Below, piece by piece: positions 1-8,542 of a DNA stretch of 64,000 nucleotides. The stretch comes from Brachyspira pilosicoli P43/6/78 (lineage in GTDB: Bacteria > Spirochaetota > Brachyspiria > Brachyspirales > Brachyspiraceae): contig NC_019908.1 of assembly GCF_000325665.1 (NCBI RefSeq), positions 1,364,001-1,428,000 on the forward strand. Reading direction: 5' to 3'. The first letter of the stretch is position 1, and each line of letters opens with the position of its first letter. The notes under the pieces were generated by a model. The model worked only from the letters and a program-made list of their open reading frames with translations. It ran no database searches and was not told the origin of the DNA. A program made the translations under genes and the position numbers.

Positions 1-345
1 AGATAATCCAACTCCGCCGTATTTTCCAGACATCTCTGTACTAAGTGCCTCATTTAGCTTTTCATCAAGCAAAAATGTAAATGGGTCATCGGTAGCTTCA
101 AGCATACCTTTAATAGCACCATACATAAGTTTTTTGGTAGTAACATTATTTGTATCAACAAAGTTCTGCTGTAATGTAGCAAAAACTTTTTGAAATAGCC
201 TGCTGTAATAATAAAAATCATTATCCGATTGAGCCATACCTTGCTGTGCTATAGCTATTGAAGGGCTCTTAAAATTAAAAAATGATATAGCTAAAACAAA
301 TATTAAAAGAAATATCCATAATGCTCGCTCTTTGTTTTTCATCAT
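1..345 (-). CDS. ctpA: Carboxyl-terminal processing protease (S41 family), N-terminal fragment
   Basis: The minus strand reads 115 codons without a stop and runs off the left edge, so only the N-terminus is visible. The start is a double ATG at 345, preceded by an AGAGG ribosome site at 355-359. Residues about 8-24 form a hydrophobic signal or anchor segment. The following stretch (FYYYSRLFQKVF, then ATDDPFTFLL and GKYGGVGLS) matches the helical lead-in and PDZ entry of C-terminal processing proteases, periplasmic serine proteases that trim protein C-termini. The catalytic Ser and Lys lie outside the window, so activity cannot be judged. It is divergent from the amidase gene at 518. Family assignment is from motif recognition only. 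Confidence 0.75.
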   Translation of the reverse strand, partial: MMKNKERALWIFLLIFVLAISFFNFKSPSIAIAQQGMAQSDNDFYYYSRLFQKVFATLQQNFVDTNNVTTKKLMYGAIKGMLEATDDPFTFLLDEKLNEALSTEMSGKYGGVGLS

Positions 346-480
346 ATTTTGTAACCTCTATTCTAATTAAATATAAAATGATTTATTTCTATTTTTTTCT
401 ATACAATAATAATTGGTATTATAACATAAATGGTAAAAAAAAGAATATACATGTTAATATTATTTATATACTTAAGCAAA

Positions 481-507
481 TAAAATTTATAATAAAAAAT
501 CCGATAC
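481..507 (+). promoter_or_regulatory. Sigma-28 (flagellar) type promoter candidate for the amidase gene
   Basis: TAAA at 481-484, exactly 15 bases, then TCCGATAC at 500-507. The flagellar sigma-28 consensus is TAAA-N15-GCCGATAA, so this matches 4/4 and 6/8. The predicted start of transcription falls only a few bases before the ATG at 518, and no ribosome site is visible, so the mRNA would have almost no leader. A very similar element lies at 21012-21038. Confidence 0.4.
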
Positions 508-517
508 TCAAAGTAAT

Positions 518-1453
518 ATGGAAAATAAAAACCGTTTTATAATTTTTTCTACAGTTATTATTGTATTAATTATAATATCATTTTCTTCTTTAATGATAAC
601 AGCAAATGACAATATTAGTAAAGATACAAACTATAAAAAAATCAACAATACTAATCAAATCAATTATGCAAGCAATAAAAAAGAAAATAAAAAAATTAGA
701 ATATTAATAGATCCAGGTCATAATGCTGCTACAAAAGGTGCTGTTGGATTTTTGGGTTATGAATATTACATGACTTTAAGGCTTGCAAAACAGCTTACAG
801 CAATACTTGATAAAGATGATAGATTTGAATACACTTTAAGCAGAACAGGTGCCTATTATGATAAACCTATAAAAGAATATATAACAAATAATTATCAAAA
901 ACTATTAGGCATATACAATACAGAATTAGAAAAAACTGAAAGAACAGGAAACTTAACAAGATATCAAACTATGGAAATATATGCTATTAGACATTATGCC
1001 ATAGACAATAATTTTGATGCTTTAATAAGTTTGCATTTTGATTATATGCCTTATATAAAGCAAAGAGAAAAAACTGAAGGATTTCATATTATAGTAAGTC
1101 CATATAATGGCGAGTTTCAAACTTCTATGAAAATAGCAAATAAAATATCTGAAAGAATGCAGGAAAGTTATAAAATATCTCCTGTTATAGCAACAGATAA
1201 TATACTTCCAGATAATGTATGGAAATTTTATAATAAAGAAGATTTATTAAATAAAGGAATTGCTTTAAGAGGATTAGTTCTATTAGGTGATAGTTTTGAA
1301 TATGAGTACAATAAACAAACATTCAAAAAAGATATACCTTCAGTTATGGTAGAATCTGGATTTATGCATGATTGGAGACTAGGAAGCACCAAAGAATTAA
1401 GCAATATATCAGATAAAATATATAAAGCCTTAGTAGATGTATACTGCAATTAA
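518..1453 (+). CDS. N-acetylmuramoyl-L-alanine amidase (Amidase_3 type)
   Basis: This 311-residue protein should cleave the amide bond between N-acetylmuramic acid and the stem peptide of peptidoglycan in the periplasm. Residues about 8-28 form a single N-terminal membrane or signal segment. The zinc site of the family is visible: His68 in DPGHNA, Glu82 in YEYY, His173 in SLHFD and the catalytic Glu279 in VESGF. The region between 110 and 160 is longer than in minimal amidases. The ATG at 518 has no clear ribosome site but sits just after a sigma-28-like promoter, which would link it to the motility regulon. It ends convergently with the glucokinase gene and overlaps it by 4 bases. Confidence 0.85.
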   Translation: MENKNRFIIFSTVIIVLIIISFSSLMITANDNISKDTNYKKINNTNQINYASNKKENKKIRILIDPGHNAATKGAVGFLGYEYYMTLRLAKQLTAILDKDDRFEYTLSRTGAYYDKPIKEYITNNYQKLLGIYNTELEKTERTGNLTRYQTMEIYAIRHYAIDNNFDALISLHFDYMPYIKQREKTEGFHIIVSPYNGEFQTSMKIANKISERMQESYKISPVIATDNILPDNVWKFYNKEDLLNKGIALRGLVLLGDSFEYEYNKQTFKKDIPSVMVESGFMHDWRLGSTKELSNISDKIYKALVDVYCN

Positions 1454-2403
1454 TTTCTAAAAAACATAGCAGCACAGCCTAATACACCGGCATCATTTCC
1501 TAAAGAAGCAGGTTTTATTTCAAGATTTCTTACCATCATTCTAAGACCATAATTATTAACGCCTCTTTTAATATGCTCTATCATCATATCAAAATCTTTA
1601 CAAAGCCCACCGCCTATAAGAACCAAATCCAAATCAAGCATATTCAAAGCCTGTGCTATAGACATACCTAAATAATAAGAACACTCCGCAATAGTCTCTT
1701 TAGCAAGAGCATCTCCTTTTTTAGCAGCATCAAATATAGCCTTAGCCTTACCTTTTTCTAATTCCTCATAAGTTAAAGTAGTAGGAACAACATTTTTATG
1801 AATCTTTTGTTTAGCCATAGCAATAAAACCAGTAGCAGAAGCATAACGCTCTATACAGCCGCTTGAACCGCAATTACATTTATCACCATCAGGAACTACA
1901 AATACATGCCCTACTTCACCAGCTCCTCCCAAAGAACCTGTAAATAATTTTCCGTTAAATACAAATCCTCCGCCTACACCAGTGCCAAGTGTAATAAACA
2001 TTACAGATTTATATTCTTTATCCTTACCGCTTCCGTATTTAGCCTCACCTAATGCAGCCATACTAGCATCATTGGCAGTTTTTATAGGCAAATCAAATAA
2101 ATCACCTATATCAGAAAACTTAATACCATGCAAACCAGGAACATTTTCTGCTCCTCCCATATGAAGCGTCTCAGAGTTCATAACTCCAGGACAATCTAAA
2201 CCAATTCCTATAGCATTATATTCTGAAGGCATATTCTCTAAAAGCTTTTTTATTATATTTGCTATATTTGTCTTATGTTCTTCAGAGGTAAAATTAGCTT
2301 CTATATTAAAGCTATCTTTATATAAAATATTTCCCTCTTCATTAATTATAGCACCCTTTATTGAAGTGCCTCCTATATCTAAAGCAATAACAGCATCTTT
2401 CAT
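1450..2403 (-). CDS. ROK-family glucokinase
   Basis: This 317-residue protein should phosphorylate glucose with ATP at the entry to glycolysis. The N-terminal phosphate-binding motif ALDIGGTSIKG is present, as are the ROK zinc-binding cysteines (CNCGSSGCIE), a GTGVGGG loop and an EVGH segment. The start ATG at 2403 follows a GGAGG site 7 bases upstream. A sigma-70-type promoter lies immediately before it. The length and motifs are normal for ROK glucokinases. ROK repressors are excluded because there is no N-terminal helix-turn-helix. A closely related sugar kinase (fructokinase or N-acetylglucosamine kinase) cannot be ruled out. It is likely to work on sugar imported by the mgl system at 17-21 kb, although the genes are not linked. 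Confidence 0.85.
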   Translation of the reverse strand: MKDAVIALDIGGTSIKGAIINEEGNILYKDSFNIEANFTSEEHKTNIANIIKKLLENMPSEYNAIGIGLDCPGVMNSETLHMGGAENVPGLHGIKFSDIGDLFDLPIKTANDASMAALGEAKYGSGKDKEYKSVMFITLGTGVGGGFVFNGKLFTGSLGGAGEVGHVFVVPDGDKCNCGSSGCIERYASATGFIAMAKQKIHKNVVPTTLTYEELEKGKAKAIFDAAKKGDALAKETIAECSYYLGMSIAQALNMLDLDLVLIGGGLCKDFDMMIEHIKRGVNNYGLRMMVRNLEIKPASLGNDAGVLGCAAMFFRN

Positions 2404-2434
2404 TATTTATATGCCTCCATAATTTTATAATCAT

Positions 2435-2463
2435 ATTTTAGTATTAAGATAAAAAATTGTCAA
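2435..2463 (-). promoter_or_regulatory. Sigma-70 promoter of the glucokinase gene
   Basis: On the minus strand TTGACA (2458-2463), a 17-base spacer, then TAAAAT (2435-2440). The ATG of the glucokinase is 32 bases downstream of the -10 element. Confidence 0.6.
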
Positions 2464-2556
2464 TGATTAATAATTAATAATAATATATCTATTTCAATTT
2501 TATGAATTATCAATTATAATAAACATAATAAATAAAAAATATTTTAAAGTATTCCT

Positions 2557-4347
2557 ATGAAAATAAATGAATTAGTATCAATATTAGTACCTGTATATAA
2601 TATAGAAAACACTATAGAAAAAAATATAAATATATTAATAGATAAAGTTTCTCCATTTTTAATGAACTTTGAGATAATTATTTCTGATGACGGAAGCAGC
2701 GACAACTCAAAAGAAGAAATAAAAAAAATATGTTTAAACTTTCAAAATAAAAACGCAAATCTGAAAAACATAATAGGAGTTTATGCAAAAGAAAATCAAG
2801 GAAAGGGACATGCATTAAAAAGAGCCTGCGAAGTTTCTAATGGCGAATATATAATATTTTGCGATGGCGATATGGAAATAGACCCTTCTCAATTAGAAAA
2901 CTTTTTTAACATCATGCAAAAAGAAAATGCTGATGTTGTTATAGGCTCTAAGAGACATAAAGATTCTGTAGTTAATTATTCTAATATACGAAAACTTATT
3001 TCTTTTATTTATTTTATGTTTGTGAAGATATTTTTTCATCTTCCAATACAAGACACTCAAACAGGATTAAAACTTTTTAAAAGAGATGCCATAATAAATA
3101 TTTTCCCTAGAATACTCGTAAAAGCATTTGCTTATGATTTGGAAGTTTTGGTTGCATGCAATTCTAATAATAAAAAAATAGTTTCTGCTCCTGTAATAGT
3201 AAATCCAAATAGACATTTTGGTTTTATTAGATTTCCTATATTGTGGAGAACATTCATTGATACTTTAGCAATATTTTACAGACTCAATATTGTTCATTTT
3301 TATGATGATTTGTTTTCAGAATTAAAAGAAAAACCATTGGTAAGCATTATTATACCATTAAAAAAAATTAATGATTATATAAAAGAAGAGACAGAATATT
3401 TACTTGAACAAATATACACAAACTTTGAAGTAATAATACTTCCAGACAAATATACAAACGAAGAAATTGATATAACACTTTTTAAAGATGAAAGAATAAA
3501 AATAATAGAAACAGGAGAACTTCCTCCTGCAATAAAAAGAGCTATTGGAGTGAAAAACTCTAAAGGAAGCATATTAGCATTTTTAGATGATGATACATAT
3601 CCAGAGAAAGATTGGCTTTTGAATGCATTAAGAGCTATGGAAAGTAAAAAAGTTTATGCCCTTGGGGGACCTGCTATCAACACTCCAAAAGATAATTTCT
3701 CAAAACAAATTAGCGGACTTATTTATAGTTCAACACTTATGAGCGGAAAACATAGAGCAAGATATATACCAGACAAGGTTCAATATGTTAATGATTATCC
3801 AAGCTGCAATTTTATAATCACAAGAGAGCTTTATGATAGAGCTGGAGGATTTGACAGCGAGTATTGGCCTGGTGAAGACACTATTCTTTGCAATAATATA
3901 ATGAAACAAAAAGAAAAAATATTATATACTCCAGAAGCTTTGGTTTATCATCATAGAAGAGATTTATTTTTTGGGCATTTCAAACAGTTAAAAGGTTATG
4001 CATGGCATAGAGGATATTTTGTAAAAAGATTCGGCGGAAACTCATTAGCTTTATCATATTTTATACCGTCAATATTCTTAATCTATACTATTTTTCTTCC
4101 AATTGCATTATATTTTAATTTGCCTCAAGTTTTAAATAATTTAATACCAGCAATTAATAAAAATATATTTCTTTCTTTATTATTATTTCCTCATAGTTTT
4201 TATGTATTATGCTTAATAGGAAGTTGGATTAGTACACTCTCTCTTACAAAAGGTTTTTGCAAGGCCATAGGAATATTTTTATCGCATCTCACCTATGGAT
4301 TTTTCTTTATCAAAGGTTTTATGCAAGGATTTATTAGTAAAGAATAA
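2557..4347 (+). CDS. Two-domain family 2 glycosyltransferase with C-terminal membrane segments
   Basis: This 596-residue protein carries two separate GT-A (GT2) domains in one chain. The first (about 5-250) resembles dolichyl-phosphate-mannose or prenyl-phosphate glycosyltransferases, with SILVPVYN, SDDGSSDNS, a CDGDMEID metal-binding DxD motif and TQTGLKLF. The second (about 262-500) has SIIIPL, a FLDDDTYPEKDWL metal motif and a GGFD...GED acceptor segment typical of rhamnosyl- or galactosyl-type GT2 enzymes. The last 100 residues contain two or three hydrophobic segments. It probably transfers sugars to a lipid carrier or glycan at the inner membrane. No clear ribosome site precedes the ATG. 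Its end overlaps the chromate transporter gene by 14 bases, convergently. Substrate unknown. Confidence 0.75.
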   Translation: MKINELVSILVPVYNIENTIEKNINILIDKVSPFLMNFEIIISDDGSSDNSKEEIKKICLNFQNKNANLKNIIGVYAKENQGKGHALKRACEVSNGEYIIFCDGDMEIDPSQLENFFNIMQKENADVVIGSKRHKDSVVNYSNIRKLISFIYFMFVKIFFHLPIQDTQTGLKLFKRDAIINIFPRILVKAFAYDLEVLVACNSNNKKIVSAPVIVNPNRHFGFIRFPILWRTFIDTLAIFYRLNIVHFYDDLFSELKEKPLVSIIIPLKKINDYIKEETEYLLEQIYTNFEVIILPDKYTNEEIDITLFKDERIKIIETGELPPAIKRAIGVKNSKGSILAFLDDDTYPEKDWLLNALRAMESKKVYALGGPAINTPKDNFSKQISGLIYSSTLMSGKHRARYIPDKVQYVNDYPSCNFIITRELYDRAGGFDSEYWPGEDTILCNNIMKQKEKILYTPEALVYHHRRDLFFGHFKQLKGYAWHRGYFVKRFGGNSLALSYFIPSIFLIYTIFLPIALYFNLPQVLNNLIPAINKNIFLSLLLFPHSFYVLCLIGSWISTLSLTKGFCKAIGIFLSHLTYGFFFIKGFMQGFISKE

Positions 4348-4927
4348 CTCCAATTACAGCTGCTATTAATATTATAGCTATAATAGGCACTTTCCTTCCT
4401 GCTACCCTTATTTTTTTCAAAAAGAGAGATAAAGCAAATATAAATAAACCTACAGGACTTATATAATTAAAAATATTTTTTATAAATGCTACATTATTAA
4501 GTATAGATGAATCAGTTAATTTTACAAAGAAAGCATCTTTACAAAATGTAATAACAGCAGAAGCTATCAAAGCAACAGCACATACTCTAAGTCCGTTCAT
4601 TATACTATTAAACTGCTCATTATTTTTTAGACTATAGAAAAACTGAGAAACAATCATACATATTATAAATGCAGGTAAAAATATTCCAAATGTAGCAACA
4701 GAAGAACCCAATACACCCGCAACTTTATAACCCACAAAAGTAGCAGCATTAATAGCTATAGGCCCCGGAGTTACTTGAGATATAGCAACAAGATTAGAAA
4801 ACTCGCTAGGGCTAACCCAGCCATAACCTTCTAATATTCCTAAAAGTAACGCTATAATAGCATACCCGCCGCCATAAGTAAAAATTCCAAGCTTTGCAAA
4901 TATATAAAACAATCTAAAATATATCAT
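4334..4927 (-). CDS. Chromate transporter family protein, second half-size subunit
   Basis: This 197-residue, strongly hydrophobic protein has the CHR-domain signature: an N-terminal FTYGGGYAIIALL segment and a SQVTPGPIAINAATFVGY segment. These half-size CHR proteins occur as adjacent pairs that together equal one full-length chromate transporter; the partner is the next gene upstream, 2 bases away. The start ATG at 4927 follows AGGAA with 7 bases spacing. The family exports chromate in some bacteria, but many members have unknown substrates, so the anion transported here is not known. Confidence 0.85.
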   Translation of the reverse strand: MIYFRLFYIFAKLGIFTYGGGYAIIALLLGILEGYGWVSPSEFSNLVAISQVTPGPIAINAATFVGYKVAGVLGSSVATFGIFLPAFIICMIVSQFFYSLKNNEQFNSIMNGLRVCAVALIASAVITFCKDAFFVKLTDSSILNNVAFIKNIFNYISPVGLFIFALSLFLKKIRVAGRKVPIIAIILIAAVIGVILY

Positions 4928-4929
4928 TA

Positions 4930-5514
4930 TTAATTCCTAATAAACTTTTTACTAATCAAATAATAAAGCCAACCCAAAAAAGCAGAAAGAAGCAAAGTAT
5001 ATATTACATTAAAATTAAGAAATACAACTAAAATAAAACTTAAAATAAAAAGTAAAGCAGTAAATTTATTTTTTAAAACGCTCTTTCCCATATCATAAGC
5101 AGATATAAGTATTAAAGCAGCTATTGCACCCTTTATACCTAAAAAAGCTTTATTCACATATTCTAAGCTTTGTACTCTTTCAAATATAGGAGCTATTATA
5201 AGTATAATAATAAAGGAAGGCATCATCACACCAATACCAGCCATTATGCCTCCAAAAATACCTGCTATCTTAAAACCTGTAAGAAGAGAAGTATTAACAG
5301 CTATAACACCAGGTATACTCTGTGCCAATGCAAATACATCTACTATCTCAGCCTTTGTTAAAAACTTCCTCTTATCAACAAACTCCTCTTGCATAATAGG
5401 AAGCATAGCTAATCCTCCCCCTATTGTAACAAGACCTATATAAAAAAACGAAATAAACATTGTAAGAGCAGAAATTTTATTTGGTTTTTCTTCTTTTTTT
5501 TCTTCTTCTATCAT
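4930..5514 (-). CDS. Chromate transporter family protein, first half-size subunit
   Basis: The paired CHR half-domain: residues about 15-190 hold a FFYIGLVTIGGGLAMLPI segment and an AQSIPGVIAVNTSLLTG segment, the counterparts of those in the downstream subunit, plus several membrane helices. I place the start at the ATG at 5514 (MIEEEKK...), because GGGA lies 9 bases before it. An ATG five codons further upstream (5529) has no ribosome site. The N-terminal 10 residues are charged and cytoplasmic-looking. A good promoter lies at 5555-5583. The two genes form a two-gene operon. Confidence 0.85.
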   Translation of the reverse strand: MIEEEKKEEKPNKISALTMFISFFYIGLVTIGGGLAMLPIMQEEFVDKRKFLTKAEIVDVFALAQSIPGVIAVNTSLLTGFKIAGIFGGIMAGIGVMMPSFIIILIIAPIFERVQSLEYVNKAFLGIKGAIAALILISAYDMGKSVLKNKFTALLFILSFILVVFLNFNVIYTLLLSAFLGWLYYLISKKFIRN

Positions 5515-5554
5515 ATATAATAATCCCATTATTCATTAATATTTATTTCAATAT

Positions 5555-5583
5555 AAGATAATATTAGTTAAATAAATTGTCAA
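5555..5583 (-). promoter_or_regulatory. Sigma-70 promoter of the chromate transporter pair
   Basis: Minus strand TTGACA (5578-5583), 17-base spacer, TATCTT (5555-5560), about 40 bases before the preferred start codon. Confidence 0.55.
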
Positions 5584-5659
5584 CAATAAAATACAAAGAT
5601 ATTATTTTTTATAAAAAATTTAATTTTTGAAATTATTTTTTAAACTAATAAATAAAAAA

Positions 5660-5695
5660 AAGATAATAGCAATTATTAAAAATTGCCATTATCTT
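5660..5695 (-). terminator. Intrinsic terminator after the lipoprotein gene
   Basis: A 15-position stem (8 bp, one mismatch, 6 bp) with a 6-base loop, followed on the minus strand by a run of eight T. It ends the gene at 5721-6620. Confidence 0.75.
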
Positions 5696-5720
5696 ATAAA
5701 ATTATATTTTTAATTATAAA

Positions 5721-6620
5721 TTAATACTGCACCATCTGTTCATCAACTAATCTATTAGCAGGAACATAATCATTAACTTTTTGAGAGAAAACTAAAGTAT
5801 CTGCAAATCCGCCTCTTTTAACAGATAAGAATAAATCATTATATTCATTAGCAGGTCTTCCCATTTTTTTAAGTGTTAAAGCTTTATAGAATATAGCATC
5901 ATTAGCAAATCTTGTTCTAGGATAAGAATTGATAATGTTATCAAATAATGAAACAGCATTTTGTAACTCATTAGGGTCATTAGAATAAGTTTGATATAAC
6001 ATACCATTCCATAACAATGATAAAGGCTTAAACTTCTCTATTTTTGTAGAAGCTGCAACCATTTTGAATGAATCATTAGCTATAGCAATATTACCTTTAT
6101 CAGATTTAGATAAGAAATAATGAACTATACCTTTAAATTGATATAATTGACCTAAATCAACATTAGCAGGTAAATTATTAAAATCCAATCTATCTATATA
6201 ATTTTTAGCTTGAACATATTCTTTGTTTGCTATCATTACTCTAATTTCTTGTATTATTAAAGGGTCTGTTTTATGTGTATCTGCCCAAGGACTATAGAAA
6301 TTATTTACAGTAGCCTTTTTTGGACCAGGCATAACATATGCATTTGGTGTTGTTGTTGGTGTATATGTATTAGCCGGCTGCATAGGAGTTTGAGTATAAA
6401 CATCATTGCTCATTGTCATATCAGAATATTGATTATCTGTTAATATTCCTGTATCTTCAATTGTTGTATTATCTGTTTCTAATACTACATTACTTCCTGT
6501 GTTTTGATTATACTCATTTTCTATTTGATTAAGATAATCATTTTGAATATTATCATCTTTTTTATTACAAGATATTATAAAAATTAAACTTAAAACTATT
6601 AATAAAGCTTTTTTCATCAT
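5721..6620 (-). CDS. Lipoprotein with C-terminal TPR/BamD-like region
   Basis: The ATG-ATG at 6620 is chosen because GGAG lies 6 bases upstream; an in-frame TTG at 6632 overlaps that site and is unlikely. The product (about 299 residues) has a lipoprotein signal with Cys18 as the predicted lipidated residue. A low-complexity Asn/Thr/Pro-rich linker (about 20-105) follows. The C-terminal half is helical, and a segment near residue 245 (SYPRTRFANDAIFYKALTLKKMG) is typical of tetratricopeptide or BamD/YbgF-type repeats. It is probably an envelope-anchored scaffold or assembly factor. I do not recognise a specific orthologue, and BamD itself is unlikely because of the long linker. Confidence 0.7.
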   Translation of the reverse strand: MMKKALLIVLSLIFIISCNKKDDNIQNDYLNQIENEYNQNTGSNVVLETDNTTIEDTGILTDNQYSDMTMSNDVYTQTPMQPANTYTPTTTPNAYVMPGPKKATVNNFYSPWADTHKTDPLIIQEIRVMIANKEYVQAKNYIDRLDFNNLPANVDLGQLYQFKGIVHYFLSKSDKGNIAIANDSFKMVAASTKIEKFKPLSLLWNGMLYQTYSNDPNELQNAVSLFDNIINSYPRTRFANDAIFYKALTLKKMGRPANEYNDLFLSVKRGGFADTLVFSQKVNDYVPANRLVDEQMVQY

Positions 6621-6809
6621 TTTATGCTCCAAAAATATAATTCTGTAATATTTTCGGAAATATATAACAAAAGATTAGAGTTTTAATTACACTTTTTTAT
6701 ATTTTGGCATTATTATTTTTTCATATTATAAAAAATATATATTAATATTGATTGATAAATACATAAAACACTTTTTATAAGCTATAATTATTATTTATAG
6801 AATTTTTTA

Positions 6810-6837
6810 TTGACTTTGCATAGACATATCATATAAT
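6810..6837 (+). promoter_or_regulatory. Sigma-70 promoter of the peptide-binding protein gene
   Basis: TTGACT (6810-6815), 16-base spacer, TATAAT (6832-6837), 25 bases upstream of the start codon; one of the best-matching promoters in the window. Confidence 0.7.
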
Positions 6838-6862
6838 GTAAAAAATATACGGAGTACCAAAA

Positions 6863-8482
6863 ATGAAAAAAATTATATTAATTGTATCTTTTATTTTTAT
6901 ATATACTATATCTTGTGCAAAACAAAATTCAATTGTAAATGAAGCTATCTCCATTAACATGGGGCCAGAGCCAAAAACTTTAGACCCAACATTAAACTCA
7001 TTAGGCTCTGCATCTTGTTATATACTTCATGCTTTTGAAGGCTTAACTAAAATGGATTCTAATAATACAGTTCAGCCTGGTATAGCAGAAAGATGGGATA
7101 TATCAGACGATGGACTTACATATACATTTCATTTAAGAACCAATGCTTTATGGTCTGACGGAACAAATGTTAAAGCTAAGGACTTTGAATATTCTTGGAA
7201 GAGAAGTGTTAATCCTAGTGTTGCTGCTGAATATGCATATATGATGGAAATAGTACAAAATGCTAAAGAAATAAATGAAGGCACTATGGATTATAATGAA
7301 TTGGCAGTAAAAGCTATAGATGATTATACATTTGAAGTAACACTAGCCAATCCTTCGCCATATTTCCTTGAGTTTATAGCTTCTACTGGAATATTCATGC
7401 CATTAAGAGAAGATATTATAAATACTTATGGAGATGAATGGACTTTAAAACCGGAAACTTATATAGTTAATGGTGCTTACACTATGACAGAAAGATTAGC
7501 AGATGAAAAAATAGTATTTTCTGCAAATAAAAATTATTATAATCCAAATGAGCAAGTTGCTAAAAAAATTAATTTTGTATTAATGAGTGAACCAAATACA
7601 GCTATGAGCGGTATTAAAAGTTCTTCTATACACTTTTCAGCATTAGAACCGCCTTCTTCAGAAATAGCCTCTCTAAAGGCTGATAATTTATTAGTTGAAA
7701 ACAATGCTATTGGAACTTATTTTATAGAATTAAATATTACAAATAATGCTTTAAGAGATAAGAGAGTAAGACAAGCTTTATCTTTGGCAATAGACAGAAA
7801 TTATTTAGTATTAAATGTAACTAAAGGAGGACAAACTCCTGCAGGAGCATTTATACCGCCTACTGTTAAAGGTTCTAATTCTACATTTAGAGTTGAAAAT
7901 CAAGAATATATAAACAACAAAACTTATTTAGCAAATGTTGAAAAAGCAAAAAGATTAATGGCTGAAGCTGGATATCCAAACGGAAAAGACTTCCCTGTTT
8001 TAGAATTAAAAGTATCTCCTGGTATTTATGTATTACTTGGAGAGACTATACAGCAAATGTGGAGAGATAATTTAAATGTATATATTAAATTATTACAAGA
8101 AGAGTTCCCTGTTACATTACAAACTTTAGTAGATAAAAATTATGAAATGGCTAGAATGGGTTGGACTGGGGATTATAATGACCCTATGACTATGCTTGAA
8201 ATAATGCTTAGCTATAGCGGAATTAATCATACAGGTTTTTCAAATGCTGATTTTGATAATCTTATTAACATAGCAAAAACTTCTGCTGATAATGATGTTA
8301 GAATGAATGCTATGAAAGAAGCTGAGGCTATACTTATGGACGAAATGCCTATAATACCGCTTTATTATAGAACAGATTTATTTATGGTAAACCCAATACT
8401 AAAAAATGTTGTATTAAGCCCTTTAGGAAGACATAAATTTAATTACTGCTATATAGAAGTAACTAAAAAGACAAATAGATAA
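6863..8482 (+). CDS. Oligopeptide ABC transporter substrate-binding lipoprotein (OppA-like)
   Basis: This 539-residue family 5 extracellular solute-binding protein should capture peptides at the cell surface or in the periplasm and pass them to an ABC permease. It has a lipoprotein signal with Cys18. The signature region is present (GPEPKTLDPTLNS, then GLTYTFHLRTNALWSDGTNVKAKDF, residues about 30-110), as is the C-terminal WTGDYNDPMTML segment. A GGAG site precedes the ATG by 9 bases, and a consensus promoter lies upstream. No permease or ATPase genes adjoin it, so it is an orphan binding protein that must share a transporter encoded elsewhere. Confidence 0.9.
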   Translation: MKKIILIVSFIFIYTISCAKQNSIVNEAISINMGPEPKTLDPTLNSLGSASCYILHAFEGLTKMDSNNTVQPGIAERWDISDDGLTYTFHLRTNALWSDGTNVKAKDFEYSWKRSVNPSVAAEYAYMMEIVQNAKEINEGTMDYNELAVKAIDDYTFEVTLANPSPYFLEFIASTGIFMPLREDIINTYGDEWTLKPETYIVNGAYTMTERLADEKIVFSANKNYYNPNEQVAKKINFVLMSEPNTAMSGIKSSSIHFSALEPPSSEIASLKADNLLVENNAIGTYFIELNITNNALRDKRVRQALSLAIDRNYLVLNVTKGGQTPAGAFIPPTVKGSNSTFRVENQEYINNKTYLANVEKAKRLMAEAGYPNGKDFPVLELKVSPGIYVLLGETIQQMWRDNLNVYIKLLQEEFPVTLQTLVDKNYEMARMGWTGDYNDPMTMLEIMLSYSGINHTGFSNADFDNLINIAKTSADNDVRMNAMKEAEAILMDEMPIIPLYYRTDLFMVNPILKNVVLSPLGRHKFNYCYIEVTKKTNR

Positions 8483-8542
8483 TCATATATTTAATAATAA
8501 TTATTAATTTTTTAAAATATAATATTTAAGGAAAATAATATT

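Noticed and set aside
321-542. 73-codon plus-strand open frame in the ctpA-amidase gap
   Set aside because: It is antisense to the ctpA start, has no ribosome site, and its product is a low-complexity Tyr/Ile/Asn/Lys string typical of AT-rich spacer.
5721-6632. TTG at 6632 as start of the lipoprotein gene
   Set aside because: The TTG overlaps the GGAG ribosome site that serves the ATG-ATG at 6620-6615, and the shorter form gives a normal lipoprotein signal.
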